The notes under the pieces were generated by a model, which was not told where the DNA came from, did not search any database, and saw only the letters and a list, made by a program, of their open reading frames with translations. From the NCBI RefSeq assembly GCF_008107625.1, contig NZ_SDKK01000021.1:1-52907 (forward strand): a stretch of DNA of 52,907 nt, read 5' to 3'. Positions within the stretch are counted from its first letter, which is position 1. Each line of letters begins with the position of its first letter. This stretch comes from Zoogloea oleivorans. GTDB taxonomy: Bacteria > Pseudomonadota > Gammaproteobacteria > Burkholderiales > Rhodocyclaceae. The position numbers and the translations under genes are program-made. Of this stretch, positions 1-10,379 are shown piece by piece.

Positions 1-834
1 CTAGTCAGTTTCGTCCATGCCGGTTTCAGTGATCTGCCGGTGATTGTGCTGCATGCCGATGACGGACTCACTGCCGGCAACGCCGTGAGTGCCAGCCTTT
101 CCTTCGCACCGACTGCCGGCCAGCCCTCGCTGACTCCCATAGTGATCGTCGAAAGCCCGCCATCCACCCCGCAGGCGGCGCAACTGATCGTTCCGGCGGA
201 GCCCGCCAGTAGTTCGCCTGCCCTAGTCAAGCCTGTTGTTGCGCAGAAGGCTGTCGTCCCGCTCACCTCTGTTGGCATGCAGGAGAGTCGGACCGTCCAG
301 GACGCCGAGACGGGAGTGGGGATGATGCCAACGCTGAACGTGGATATGTCGTCAAACGACAGGCCGGAAGTGAGGCGTCAGGCAGCGGGGGGACTCGTCC
401 GCTTTGCTCAGGCACAGATCAAGCTCACTCTTGGTGCCAGTCCGGAAGGGCCCCTGATGGCGTTCCTGCTGACAGGGGGAGATGCCGCAGCCGGCACAGC
501 GTCTGCTGCATCGCGGAGTTTCGACAGCACGCCCAAGCTGCCGCCCCTTGATGACGGTGCCTATGCCGATGTGCAGGTGGTTCTGCAGGCCGCTCAATTA
601 ACCGGCGTGGCGCTTTCCGTGGGTGCCGTGTGGTGGGCCAGTCGTGCCGGGGGACTGGTAGCCAGTTTGCTGATGGCGGCACCGGCATGGCGGACCTTCG
701 ATCCGCTACCGGTACTTGGGCCGGAAGACGAAGACGAACGGGATTGGGGGGAGGACATGGATGATGAGACAGCGCGGGACGAGCAGGGTGCGGCGGACTT
801 GTTAGACGAAGCCAGAGAGGGAATGCACTCGTGA
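1..834 (+). CDS. C-terminal end of a large repeat (cadherin/Ig-like) surface protein, 5' truncated
   Basis: The frame is open from base 1, so only the last 277 residues are present. The first ~40 residues (ending in an alternating D-G-L-T-A-G-N-A-V pattern) look like the end of a beta-sandwich repeat. A long Ala/Pro/Val-rich linker follows, then a hydrophobic stretch near residues 200-225 with paired Trp and Gly-Gly (VGAVWWASRAGGLVASLL), and a strongly acidic tail (EDEDERDWGEDMDDE). That end architecture (hydrophobic block, PLPVLG, acidic tail) is one I associate with giant cadherin/VCBS-type exoproteins of proteobacteria, but no catalytic motif confirms it. The stop codon overlaps the start of the following diguanylate cyclase gene by 4 bases, implying translational coupling and a shared role in surface attachment (inference). 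Confidence 0.5.
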   Translation, partial: LVSFVHAGFSDLPVIVLHADDGLTAGNAVSASLSFAPTAGQPSLTPIVIVESPPSTPQAAQLIVPAEPASSSPALVKPVVAQKAVVPLTSVGMQESRTVQDAETGVGMMPTLNVDMSSNDRPEVRRQAAGGLVRFAQAQIKLTLGASPEGPLMAFLLTGGDAAAGTASAASRSFDSTPKLPPLDDGAYADVQVVLQAAQLTGVALSVGAVWWASRAGGLVASLLMAAPAWRTFDPLPVLGPEDEDERDWGEDMDDETARDEQGAADLLDEAREGMHS

Positions 835-2386
835 GTTTCAGGTTTTTTTCCTTCAGCCTCAGCCCGGTTGCCCGGATATCCCTTGGGTTGGTGGCGCTGT
901 TGCTGTCCCTGCTGATGGTGGTGGACATGGTCTTTGGCCTGATTCCCGATCGCGCCAAACTGGTGCGCGACGTGCGCCAGCAAAGCAGCGAAAGCCTGGC
1001 CGTGCAGGTTGCGGTGATGCTGCAGGCGGGAGACGTCAGCACCTTGCAGCGCACGTTGCGGGAGGTGCTGGAACGCAACAAGGACTTGCGTTCGGTGGCC
1101 GTGCGCGAGGAGGGGGGCAGCATTACCGCCCAGGCCGGCGAGCATGCACGCTACTGGGCACCGCCGGAGGATGGATCGTCCACCCTGACCCAGGTGCGCG
1201 TGCCGGTGCTGGCCGACGGCAGACCGTGGGGAACGGTGGAACTGGCTTTTCGCCCGGTTTTGCCGGAAACCTTTATCGAGTGGCTTACCTATCCGTCGCT
1301 GGTCGCCCTGGTGGTGATCGGTCTGGGCGCCTTTCTTGCCTTTTACCTGTACATGCGACGGGTACTCGAATATCTCGATCCGGCCAAGGCGATTCCCGAC
1401 CGGGTCCGGACAGCCTTCGATACCCTCGCTGAAGGGGTGCTGATTCTCGACAAGCAGGGGCGGGTCGTACTGGCCAACAAGACGTTTCGCAACTTCCACC
1501 CGGCAGCCCAGGAGGACATGACCGGCAAGCATGTGCTTGAACTGGAGTGGCTGGTGAATGGCTTTCATGTGTCGCCGGATGATTTTCCCTGGTCCCGTGC
1601 GATGGCGTCCGGCACCAACCTGGGAGATGAGACTCTGGAGATCAACCAGCCTGGGGAGGCTTCGGAGCCGCTGCGGACCATCGTCAGCTGTGCGCCGATC
1701 CAGGATGGTCATGGGCGTCTGCGGGGTTGTATGGTGAGCTTTTCCGACGTCACGATGCTGCATCGCATTAATGATCAGTTGCTGATCACGCTGACCGATC
1801 TGGAGGCTTCGAAGGAGGAGATCCGTCACCAGAACGAGGAACTGCATCGTCTGGCGACGCGTGATCCGATGACCGGTTGCCTCAACCGCCGGGCCTTCTT
1901 CGGTGCTGCCGACCCCCTTTACGCGACCCTGCAGGCAGAAGGTGAAGAGGTGTGCTGCATCATGAGCGACATCGACCACTTCAAGTCATTTAACGACCGT
2001 TACGGCCATGCGGTTGGCGACCAGGTCATCAAGTCGGTGGCCAAGTGCCTCGGCTCCGAACTGCGCGAAGTGGACATGCTGTGCCGCTACGGCGGCGAGG
2101 AGTTCTGCATCATGCTGCCCGGCTCCACCGCCGAGCAGGCTGCCGAAGTGGCCGAGAGGCTGCGTTTCTCGATCGAGAACCATGCCGGGGCCGCTGTGCG
2201 CGATATCCCCGGCATTCGCATTACCTCGAGCTTCGGCGTGGCGTCGATCAAGCTGGGGGCGAAAGACCCGGCCGAGCTTATCGACCAGGCTGACAACGCC
2301 CTCTACCAGTCGAAGCAGACCGGCCGCAACAAGGTGTCTGTCTGGGCCGGTGAGCGTTCGGTAAGTTCAACGGTGGAAGCCACGCA

Positions 2387-2802
<416 letters not shown>

Positions 2803-2806
<4 letters not shown>

Positions 2807-3531
2807 CGTGCTTCCTTCCGGGCGGGCAGGGGATGGAGGTTGGCCGGGGTCTTGCGTACTTTGCCGCCGGTGACCAGGAAGGCATGCAGGTCGTGGGCGA
2901 AGTGCTTCAGGCGGGCCAGGATTTCCTTGTTGCCGCGCACCAGGGCGTTGTAGCCGAGCACCGCCGGAATCGCCACGGCCAGGCCGCCGGCGGTCATCAC
3001 CAGCGATTCACCCACCGGGCCGGCGACCTTGTCGAGAGTCGCCTGACCGGCGGCGCCGATGCCGATCAGCGCGTGGTAGATGCCCCACACCGTGCCGAAC
3101 AGGCCGATGAACGGTGCCGTGCTGCCTACCGAGGCGAGAATCGACAGCCCGCCCTGCATGCGGCCGGTGGCATCGTCGATCGACTGGCGCATGGTGCTGG
3201 TGATCCAGTCGTTCAGGTTGAGCACGCCGTGCAGCTCGTTCTGGTGATTGACGTGGTGATTGACGGCCTCGGTGCTGAGGGTGGCCAGGGCGTGGAAGGG
3301 GTTGTCGTCCTTGTTCGGGCTGAGGGCCGCCATGCCTTCATCGAAACTGGTGGCGTGCCAGAACTGCTTGGCGCCGCTGCTCATCCGGCGTAACTGCACC
3401 AGACTCCAGGCCTTCACGAAGATCACCGACCAGGAGGCCAGCGACATGAGGATCAGGATGATGGCGACGGCGTGGGATACCGTGTCGCCCTGGGCCCAGA
3501 TCTGGCCAAAACTGAAAGTGGATTCGTTCAT
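2803..3531 (-). CDS. exbB: MotA/TolQ/ExbB proton channel family protein ExbB
   Basis: Partner of ExbD in the inner-membrane proton channel that energises TonB. The 242 residues contain one N-terminal helix (about 15-38), a long cytoplasmic loop and two further helices with the family signature (LASVGSTAPFIGLFGTVWGI, then GLAVAIPAVLGYNALVRGN). The gene has a clear ribosome site (AAGGA six bases before the ATG at 3531) and follows tonB by 12 bases. TolQ is unlikely because no tol-pal genes are near. Confidence 0.93.
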
Positions 3532-3543
3532 GGGGTTTCCTTC

Positions 3544-4299
3544 CTAGGACGCAGAGTTGAGTGTGTAAATGATGGGTACCTTGACGCTGCCGGCAACAGC
3601 CTGGTCGCCTTGCCGGGCGGGCACGAAGCGCCAGTGGCGCAGCACTGTTTCGCGGGCCGAATCGTCGAGCCGCGGGAAGCCGCTGCTCTGGGCGATGCTG
3701 ACCTCCAGCGGACGACCGTCGGCACCCACATGGACCTTGAGCAGCACGCGGCCTTCTTCACCCATGCGTTTTGACGGCGTGGGGTAGGGTGGCGCCGGGT
3801 TGGACAGGTAAGCCGCGTCGAATTTTGGGGAAACCATGGCCACCGGGGCTTCTTTCGCCGGGCCCGGTGCGGGGGGCGTAGAGGGTGCGGCTTGCGCAAC
3901 TGGTGCAGAGATTTCCACCGGATTAGCGGCAGTGGCCGCGGAGGTGAGAATGGTTTGCTGCGTCGGTTTGCTGGCTGCGACCGGCTTGGGCTGGACGGTC
4001 GGAGTCGGCTTGCTTTCCTTCGTCTTGACGGGCTCGGGGCGCGGAGCCGGTTTTGGCGTCGGCTCGCTGGGGGAAACCAGGCTGACCGTCATGTAGGGCT
4101 GCGGCGGCGTGATCGGTTCGCTGAATTCGCCGATGTTGGCAACAATCACGGCCAGCAGCGTCCCGTGGAGCAGGGTGGCCACGCCCATGCCAACAAGGCT
4201 GCGGCGGGCAGAGGAAGCCCTTCCGGCCGGAGCCTGAGTCGGGAAGGGGGCCTGCAGTTGTGGCACTGCGGCACGTGGCGCGGGGATGGCTGCATTCAT
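3544..4299 (-). CDS. tonB: TonB energy-transducing protein
   Basis: Couples the ExbBD proton channel to outer-membrane receptors. I favour the ATG at 4299 (251 residues), preceded by GGAG at 7 bases; an upstream in-frame ATG at 4341 would add 14 residues but has a poorly placed ribosome site. Visible parts: a cytoplasmic start, one membrane helix (SLVGMGVATLLHGTLLAVIV), a Pro/Lys-rich and then Pro/Ala-rich periplasmic spacer, and a C-terminal TonB domain (PPYPTPSKRMGEEGRVLLKV, ending with ...RHWRFVPARQGDQAV). First gene of tonB-exbB-exbD and divergent from the receptor gene; the intervening region carries a Fur-box-like palindrome, so iron repression of both directions is expected. Confidence 0.93.
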   Translation of the reverse strand: MNAAIPAPRAAVPQLQAPFPTQAPAGRASSARRSLVGMGVATLLHGTLLAVIVANIGEFSEPITPPQPYMTVSLVSPSEPTPKPAPRPEPVKTKESKPTPTVQPKPVAASKPTQQTILTSAATAANPVEISAPVAQAAPSTPPAPGPAKEAPVAMVSPKFDAAYLSNPAPPYPTPSKRMGEEGRVLLKVHVGADGRPLEVSIAQSSGFPRLDDSARETVLRHWRFVPARQGDQAVAGSVKVPIIYTLNSAS

Positions 4300-4413
4300 G
4301 TCGGTCTCCAGTCGGGAAGCATCCTGGCTGGCTTGCGACATGCCCTTTGGCTGTAGCTGGCTGGCTGAGATTTGTTCGCATCACAAGTCGTGACCTGACT
4401 GGCCTGCTCGATT

Positions 4414-4438
4414 AATGCAAATGCGAACGATTTGCATT
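4414..4438. promoter_or_regulatory. Candidate Fur box between tonB and the TonB-dependent receptor
   Basis: Perfect inverted repeat: AATGCAAAT (4414-4422), a 7-base spacer, ATTTGCATT (4430-4438). The inner 19 bases from 4420 match the commonly seen Fur-site form AATGAGAATGATTCTCATT at 15 of 19 positions (my hand alignment). It lies 115 bases before tonB and 119 before the receptor start, where it could repress both. Fur is the inferred binder. Confidence 0.65.
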
Positions 4439-4556
4439 CTATTGCTCACGCTGCGCTGCGTCAAGCGCAAGCCCGCGTCGGGAATTTCTCCCATAGTGAA
4501 ATCACCGCTCCTTGCGTAGCCTTCGCGGAAATACAAAAACCGGAGGCAGACAAGCC

Positions 4557-7094
4557 ATGCAGCACCCCAAGCGCGATATTTCCGTCCACGTTTCCCGCCA
4601 GTCTCAAGCCCCTGGCCTGCGTCTTCGCCCGCTGGTACTCGCCCTCGGCGCCGCCTTCGCCGTTACGGCCCAGGCGGCTGATGAGCTGACCGGTGTGGCG
4701 CCGACCGTGACCGTCATCGGCCAGACCCCGCTGCCTGGCCTGGAGCTGCCGATCAGCCACATTGCGGCGCCGGTGCAGGCCGTCACCGCACAGGACATCG
4801 ACAACAGTCAGGCGCTGGATGTCGCCTCCTTCATGAACCGCAAGCTGAACGGCGTGCACGTCAATGAAGTGCAGGGCAATCCCTTCCAGATGGACGTTAA
4901 CTACCGCGGCTATACCGCCTCGCCGCTCCTTGGCACGCCTCAGGGGCTGTCGGTGTACCTCGACGGGGTGCGTATCAACCAGCCCTTCGGCGACGTGGTG
5001 AGCTGGGATCTGATTCCCAAGGCGGCGATTGCCTCGATGAACATGATGCCGGGTTCCAATCCGCTGTTCGGCCTTAACACGCTGGGTGGTGCGCTGGCCA
5101 TCCAGACCAAGGAAGGGCGCAGTCATCCGGGCTCGTCGGTGCAAGTCACGGCCGGCTCCTACGGGCGTCGCTCCATCGAGATCGAGCACGGCGGCTTCAA
5201 CGACAAGGGTCTGGAGTGGTTCATCACCGCCAATCAGTTCCAGGAGAACGGCTGGCGCACCAATTCCCCGTCCGAGATTCGCCAGGTGTTCGGCAAGTTT
5301 GGCTGGCAGGATGCCCGTAGCGACCTGGATCTGGCCATTTCCTACGCCGACAACAAGATGAACGGCAACGGCTTGCAGGAAGGTCGTTTGCTGGAGCAGG
5401 ACTACAGCGGCATTTACACCCAGCCGGACATTACCAAGAACCGGTCGATGTTCCTGAACCTGACCGGCAAGCACAGCCTCAACGACACCACGCTGCTGTC
5501 GGGCAACGTGTATTACCGCAAGATCAACAGCTCGACCTATAACGGCGATCTGAACGAGAACGCCCTCGAGAACCAGGTCTATCAACCGAATCAGACCGAA
5601 CGGGATGCGCTGACGGCTGCTGGCTACAGCGGTTTCCCTACCGCCGGCGCGAATGCGGGCAATACGCCTTTTCCTTACTGGCGCTGCATCGCCAACACCC
5701 TGCTGGCTGACGAGCCGAACGAGAAATGTACGGGCCTGATCAACACCACCCGAACCTCGCAGGAAAGCCTTGGCCTGTCCGGACAGCTATCCCTGTCGAA
5801 TGACCTGGCCGGGCGCAAGAACCTGTTCATCGCCGGCGCCGCGTACGACCAGAGCAACATCCACTTCGAACAGTCTGGCCAGTACGGCTACATCAACGCC
5901 GATCGTAGCGTGACGCCGGTGAATGCCTATGCTGACGGCTCCCAGAATGCGGGTGCCGGCGAGTCCGCCCTCGATTCACGGGTGAACCTGGGTGGTCGTA
6001 CCCGCACCTGGAGCCTCTTTGCCACCGACACGCTGTCGCTCAATCGGCACTGGCATGCCACCTTGTCGGGCCGCTACAACCGGACCGTGATCAAGAACCA
6101 GGACAACCTGAACCCGGGTGGCGGCATCGACTCCCTCGACGGCAACCACACCTTCGACCGCTTCAATCCCGCACTTGGCCTCACCTTCGCCCCGTCCCCT
6201 GCCTGGAACGCCTACGTGGGTTACAGCGAAGGCAGCCGCACCCCGACCTCCGTCGAACTGGGCTGTGCCAACCCGGACAACCCCTGCAAGCTGCCCAACG
6301 CCATGGCCGGAGATCCGCCCCTCAAGCAGGTCGTGACCAAGACTTGGGATCTGGGTTTGCGCGGACAACTTAACGCCAACACTGTCTGGAATGCCGGCCT
6401 GTTCCGCGCCGACAACCATAACGACATTCTTTTCGTGGCCGATGACCAGTCCGGTTTCGGCTACTTCAAGAACTTCGGCAAGACGCGCCGGCAGGGCCTT
6501 GAACTGGGTGGCAGTACCCGTCTGGGTGCCCTCAGCCTGGCAGTCAACTACACTTGGCTCGATGCGACCTACCAGACCCCGGAGGAGGTCGGTGGCACCG
6601 GCAACAGCACCAACGAAGAGGGGGCCGGCCTGGAAGGGGCGATCCAGATCAAGCCGGGTAACCGCATTCCGCTGATTCCCGAGCATCTGCTCAAAGCCTC
6701 GGCCAACTACCGTGTCAATTCTGCGCTGACCGTCGGGACCGACCTGATCGGCGTTTCAGGTTCCTATGCGCGCGGCAACGAAAACAACCAGCACCGGGCG
6801 GATGGCTCCCACTACCTCGGCTCCGGGCGCTCGGCGGGTTACACGGTGATGAACCTGACCGCCCGCTACCAGGTCAGCCGCGGCCTGCAGGTCTTTGGCC
6901 AGGTCAACAACCTGTTCGACCGTGAGTTCACCACCGCGGCCCAACTGGGTTCCACGGCGTTTTCTGCCAGCGGCGGAGTGCTCACTCAGCCCTTCGGGCA
7001 AAACGCGGGCGGCGATTACCCGCAGGTCGGCTCGACCTTCTACGCTCCGGGCGCCCCGCGCACCCTGTGGGTAGGGCTGCGCTACACGCTTTGA
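4557..7094 (+). CDS. TonB-dependent outer-membrane receptor
   Basis: Outer-membrane gated porin, probably for a ferric chelate or other metal ligand; the substrate cannot be named from sequence. Start chosen at ATG 4557, which has GGAGG 10 bases upstream, rather than an upstream in-frame codon at 4512. The 845 residues comprise a signal peptide ending near VTAQA-A (about residue 40), a plug domain (VYLDGVRINQPFGD, then LFGLNTLGGALAIQTKEG) and a ~650-residue beta-barrel with repeated aromatic-ended strands. A probable extracellular loop carries two Cys (WRCIAN ... EKCTG) that may form a disulfide. Divergent from tonB-exbB-exbD, with a Fur-like site between, and followed within 21 bases by a two-component system. 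Confidence 0.92.
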   Translation: MQHPKRDISVHVSRQSQAPGLRLRPLVLALGAAFAVTAQAADELTGVAPTVTVIGQTPLPGLELPISHIAAPVQAVTAQDIDNSQALDVASFMNRKLNGVHVNEVQGNPFQMDVNYRGYTASPLLGTPQGLSVYLDGVRINQPFGDVVSWDLIPKAAIASMNMMPGSNPLFGLNTLGGALAIQTKEGRSHPGSSVQVTAGSYGRRSIEIEHGGFNDKGLEWFITANQFQENGWRTNSPSEIRQVFGKFGWQDARSDLDLAISYADNKMNGNGLQEGRLLEQDYSGIYTQPDITKNRSMFLNLTGKHSLNDTTLLSGNVYYRKINSSTYNGDLNENALENQVYQPNQTERDALTAAGYSGFPTAGANAGNTPFPYWRCIANTLLADEPNEKCTGLINTTRTSQESLGLSGQLSLSNDLAGRKNLFIAGAAYDQSNIHFEQSGQYGYINADRSVTPVNAYADGSQNAGAGESALDSRVNLGGRTRTWSLFATDTLSLNRHWHATLSGRYNRTVIKNQDNLNPGGGIDSLDGNHTFDRFNPALGLTFAPSPAWNAYVGYSEGSRTPTSVELGCANPDNPCKLPNAMAGDPPLKQVVTKTWDLGLRGQLNANTVWNAGLFRADNHNDILFVADDQSGFGYFKNFGKTRRQGLELGGSTRLGALSLAVNYTWLDATYQTPEEVGGTGNSTNEEGAGLEGAIQIKPGNRIPLIPEHLLKASANYRVNSALTVGTDLIGVSGSYARGNENNQHRADGSHYLGSGRSAGYTVMNLTARYQVSRGLQVFGQVNNLFDREFTTAAQLGSTAFSASGGVLTQPFGQNAGGDYPQVGSTFYAPGAPRTLWVGLRYTL

Positions 7095-7115
7095 GTGTTT
7101 TGCAGGGGCCCGTTC

Positions 7116-8441
7116 ATGGACATGACCAGCCTCCTGATGCGCCGCGCGGCGTGGATTTCTGCGGCCTGCTTCAGCGTCGTGCTGGCGCTGGCCGCCGCGC
7201 GGGCCCAACTCGACATCCGCCAGGAAAGCCAGGGGGCTGACCAGGTGGCCCGGCTTGTCGGCGAACTGGCAGCCCTGCAGAGCGTTGACCGCCAGGCGCT
7301 CGATCAACAGGTGGACAAGCTGCGGGAGATCAGTCGCTCCGGCGTCCTGCGCCACCTGGATTTTCAGCTGCAGGACGACGCCGGGCAGATCCTCATCCCC
7401 ACCGCACTGGCCACCGATGCCGGCCAGACCCGCCTGCAACTGCGTCGGGCCGACGGCAGCAGCTTCCAGGCCACGCTGATTTCCAACCCGGCCAGCGAGA
7501 AAGCGGAAGCCCTCGCCAACATCGCCGGCATGGCCGGCCTGTTCCTCGCCTATGGTCTGGCCATGCTGGCCGGCCTCTACTGGGCAGTGCGCTACGCGTT
7601 TGTGCCGCTGCGCGGCATCGTCGGAGCGATTGCCACCTATCGCAAGCGCGATTTCAGCATCCGTCTGCCGCGTCTGCCGGTGAAGGAACTGGACCACATC
7701 GCAGGGGCTCTCAATCACCTGGCTGAAGCCCTTGCCACGGCCGAGGCGCAGCAGAAGCGCCTGTCCTTGCAGATGCTGACCCTGCAGGAGGACGAAAGGG
7801 CGCGTCTGGCCATTGAACTTCACGAGCAGTTTGGCCAGGGGCTGACAGCCCTGCGCGCCAATGTGGCCTACCTGATGCGCCAGACGGCGGACAATCCGCG
7901 CGTGCATGGCGTGGTGCTCGATCTGGAAAGCCAGAGTGCGACGATCCACCATGGAATTCGCACGCTGCTGCGTCAGTTGCAGCCCCAAGGGGCAACGGAC
8001 GATGTGCCGGAGACGGTGAGCCTGCCCCCGCTTCTGCACGAACTGGTCAAAAGCTGGCAGGATGCACCCGGTCAGCGCAGTGCCTACCGTCTCGCCGTGG
8101 AGCCGGTGGATCTGCGCCTTCCCCGCGAACTCAGCCTGACCCTCTACCGCATGACCCAGGAAGCCCTTGCCAATATTGCCCGCCACGCCGATGCCCGTCG
8201 GGTGGACATCTCCCTGCGCCTTTCCACTGATTCGCCCAACACGCTGTGCTGGACAGTGAGTGACGACGGCGTGGGCATTGCCGTCCTCGAAACGGCGATC
8301 TGCCACGGCAACGGACTGGCCGGCATCCGCGAGCGGGTATGGGCCCACGGCGGATACATCGACATCGGCCCGGCCACGGAAGGCGCGGCACGCCCCGGCC
8401 TGTGCCTGGCGGCCCGACTGCCGGTGGAGACTGCACGGTGA
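7116..8441 (+). CDS. NarL-family sensor histidine kinase with LapD/MoxY-like periplasmic domain
   Basis: Inner-membrane kinase of a two-component system. I take ATG 7116 (441 residues); a GTG at 7095 directly abutting the receptor stop is possible. Order: N-terminal helix (about 12-30), a periplasmic segment of ~120 residues resembling the LapD/MoxY N-terminal domain, a second helix (about 131-153), a HAMP-like linker, a HisKA_3 dimerisation helix (EDERARLAIELHEQFG) with the phospho-accepting His at 236, and a HATPase domain (TQEALANIARHA, SDDGVGI, GNGLAGIRERV). Its stop overlaps the start of the response regulator (GTGA). Placement directly after the receptor suggests it responds to envelope or metal state, but that is inference. 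Confidence 0.85.
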   Translation: MDMTSLLMRRAAWISAACFSVVLALAAARAQLDIRQESQGADQVARLVGELAALQSVDRQALDQQVDKLREISRSGVLRHLDFQLQDDAGQILIPTALATDAGQTRLQLRRADGSSFQATLISNPASEKAEALANIAGMAGLFLAYGLAMLAGLYWAVRYAFVPLRGIVGAIATYRKRDFSIRLPRLPVKELDHIAGALNHLAEALATAEAQQKRLSLQMLTLQEDERARLAIELHEQFGQGLTALRANVAYLMRQTADNPRVHGVVLDLESQSATIHHGIRTLLRQLQPQGATDDVPETVSLPPLLHELVKSWQDAPGQRSAYRLAVEPVDLRLPRELSLTLYRMTQEALANIARHADARRVDISLRLSTDSPNTLCWTVSDDGVGIAVLETAICHGNGLAGIRERVWAHGGYIDIGPATEGAARPGLCLAARLPVETAR

Positions 8442-9073
8442 GCGGCAAGCTGCGGGTCGTGCTGGCCGACGATCACGCGGTCGTGCGTACCGGTTACCGG
8501 CGCCTGCTGGAACTCGAAGACGACATGGAAGTGGTGGCGGATTTCGGCGACAGCGATGCCGCCTGCCAGTGGTTCGCTTCCCACGCGGCCGACGTGCTGG
8601 TGCTGGATCTGTCGATGCCCGGTCGTGGCGGGCTCGAAACCCTGGCTCGCGTGAAGCTGCGCCGGCCGGGCCTGCGCGTGCTGATCTTCTCCATGCACGA
8701 CAGCCCGGCCATGGTCGGTCAGGCCCTGCGGGCGGGGGCCGATGGCTATCTCACCAAAAGCAGCGATCCGGATTCGCTGATCGAAGCGGTGCGCCAGGTG
8801 GCCCGGGGAGAACGCCCCCTGTCGCCTGATGTGGCCGGGGCGCTGTCAGCGGGCGGGACGCCGTCGCATCTGGCACTGTCACTGCGCGAGTTCGAGATTT
8901 TTCGTCTTCTGGCTGCGGGCCGGACGGTGGAGGAGATTGCGATCCGTCTGTTCCTGAGCGCCAAGACGGTGGCCAACTACCAGACCGGTATTCGCCAGAA
9001 GACGGGCCTGTCGAGTGTTCTCGACATGTACCGTCATGCCGAGGCGCACAAGCTTCTCGACGGCACCGAATAG
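8438..9073 (+). CDS. LuxR/NarL-type response regulator
   Basis: DNA-binding partner of the preceding kinase. GTG start at 8438 overlaps the kinase stop by 4 bases; 211 residues. Receiver domain with acidic pocket D11/D12, phospho-acceptor D57 (VLVLDLSMPG) and conserved Lys (GYLTKSS); then a LuxR-type helix-turn-helix (LSLREFEIFRLLAAGRTVEEIA ... SAKTVANYQTGIRQK) near residues 145-195. The coupling to the kinase fixes the pairing; target genes cannot be read from sequence, though the upstream receptor is a natural candidate. Confidence 0.9.
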   Translation: MSGKLRVVLADDHAVVRTGYRRLLELEDDMEVVADFGDSDAACQWFASHAADVLVLDLSMPGRGGLETLARVKLRRPGLRVLIFSMHDSPAMVGQALRAGADGYLTKSSDPDSLIEAVRQVARGERPLSPDVAGALSAGGTPSHLALSLREFEIFRLLAAGRTVEEIAIRLFLSAKTVANYQTGIRQKTGLSSVLDMYRHAEAHKLLDGTE

Positions 9074-9078
9074 GCAGG

Positions 9079-9111
9079 AAAAAGGCCTGGCGGGGCAGGG
9101 CGCCCCGCCGG
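9079..9111 (-). terminator. Rho-independent terminator after lplT
   Basis: GC-rich stem 9087-9096 / 9102-9111 (core GGCGGGGC/GCCCCGCC, one wobble in the outer part) with a 5-base loop. On the minus strand it is followed by a run of five T (9083-9079). It lies immediately beyond the lplT stop, and its stem could also slow the convergent regulator transcript. Confidence 0.8.
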
Positions 9112-9116
9112 ATGAA

Positions 9117-10379
9117 TCAGTGGTGTTCTTCGTTCAACTCGGCAACCGAATCGAACTCTCGCTGGTTGGCGTCGTGGCGACGCTTGACCATGTACATGGT
9201 GCCTGCCACGAACAGACCGAAGGCAATAACGACCGTATTGATGGAGAAGTCCGAGCTGATCAGGAAGGCGTACAGCCCCGTCATGATCAGGATCGACAGG
9301 TTTTCGTTGAAGTTCTGGACGGCGATGGAATGGCCGGCCCCCATCAGGATATGCCCGCGGTGCTGCAGCAGCGCATTCATCGGCACCACGAAGAAACCGG
9401 ACAGGGCACCGATCAGCACCATCAGGGCCATGGCCAGATTGATGTCGGTGACAAAGACCATCACATTCACGATGATCCCCATGGCGATGCCCAGAGGAAT
9501 CACCTTGACCGATGCCTTCATCGATACCATTTTGGCCGCCAGGATCGCGCCGATCGCTACCCCGATGGCGACCACGCCCTGAAGCATGGAAGCCTTTGAC
9601 AGGTCGAGATGCAGCGCCTGCTCGGCCCACTTGATCACGATGAATTGCAGGGTCGCGCCAGCCCCCCAGAAGAGGGTGGTGGTTGCCAGGGAGATCTGAC
9701 CCAGCTTGTCGCGCCACAAGAGACGCAGACAGTGGTTGAAGTCGTGCAGCAGGTAGAGGGGGTTTTTCTTGAGGACTTTATGGTCAACCCCGGTATCCGG
9801 CACCTTGAGGTTGAACAGGGCGGCTGTCAGGTAGAGGATGCCGACCACGGTCAGCGCCATTTCGGGCACGGTGTCTATGCCGGTATCGATCAGGGGCAGA
9901 TCAAACCCGAGGAGGGTCTGGGAGATGGCCGGCTTGATGAGCATGCCGCCTACCAGCGTCCCGAGGATGATTGCGCCCACCGTCAGGCCTTCGATCCAGC
10001 CGTTCGCCACCACCAGCAGGCGATGGGGCAGGTACTCGGTAAGAATGCCGTACTTGGCGGGCGAATAGGCCGCCGCGCCGAGCCCGACAATGGCGTAGGC
10101 GGCCAGCGGATGGATACCGAAAAACATCATCGAGCAGCCGAAGATCTTGATGGTGTTGCTGATCAGCATCACCCGCCACTTGGGCATCGAGTCCGCAAAG
10201 GCGCCCACAAAGGCCGCCAGCAGCACGTACGACAGGGTGAAGAACAGCTTGAGCAGCGGTTCGTATTCCTGGGGGGACTGCATCTCCCGAAGCACATAGA
10301 TGGAAGCAATCAGCAAGGCATTGTCGGCGAGCGCAGAAAAGAACTGCGCAGCCATGATCATGTAGAAACCGAAGGGCAT
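9117..10379 (-). CDS. lplT: Lysophospholipid transporter LplT (MFS family)
   Basis: Flips lysophospholipids across the inner membrane for re-acylation. The 420 residues contain about 12 hydrophobic helices. The N-terminal AAQFFSALADNALLIASIYV and the motif GLGAAAYSPAKYGILTEYLP (residues ~95-115) are characteristic of LplT rather than drug-export MFS proteins. In many enterobacteria lplT lies next to the acyltransferase gene aas; here no acyltransferase is adjacent, and it instead sits divergent from lysR-alr-radA. A strong terminator follows its stop. Confidence 0.88.
   Translation of the reverse strand: MPFGFYMIMAAQFFSALADNALLIASIYVLREMQSPQEYEPLLKLFFTLSYVLLAAFVGAFADSMPKWRVMLISNTIKIFGCSMMFFGIHPLAAYAIVGLGAAAYSPAKYGILTEYLPHRLLVVANGWIEGLTVGAIILGTLVGGMLIKPAISQTLLGFDLPLIDTGIDTVPEMALTVVGILYLTAALFNLKVPDTGVDHKVLKKNPLYLLHDFNHCLRLLWRDKLGQISLATTTLFWGAGATLQFIVIKWAEQALHLDLSKASMLQGVVAIGVAIGAILAAKMVSMKASVKVIPLGIAMGIIVNVMVFVTDINLAMALMVLIGALSGFFVVPMNALLQHRGHILMGAGHSIAVQNFNENLSILIMTGLYAFLISSDFSINTVVIAFGLFVAGTMYMVKRRHDANQREFDSVAELNEEHH

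Noticed and set aside
594-1979. 461-codon minus-strand frame opposite the PAS-GGDEF gene
   Set aside because: No family features; lies wholly under a well-supported gene.
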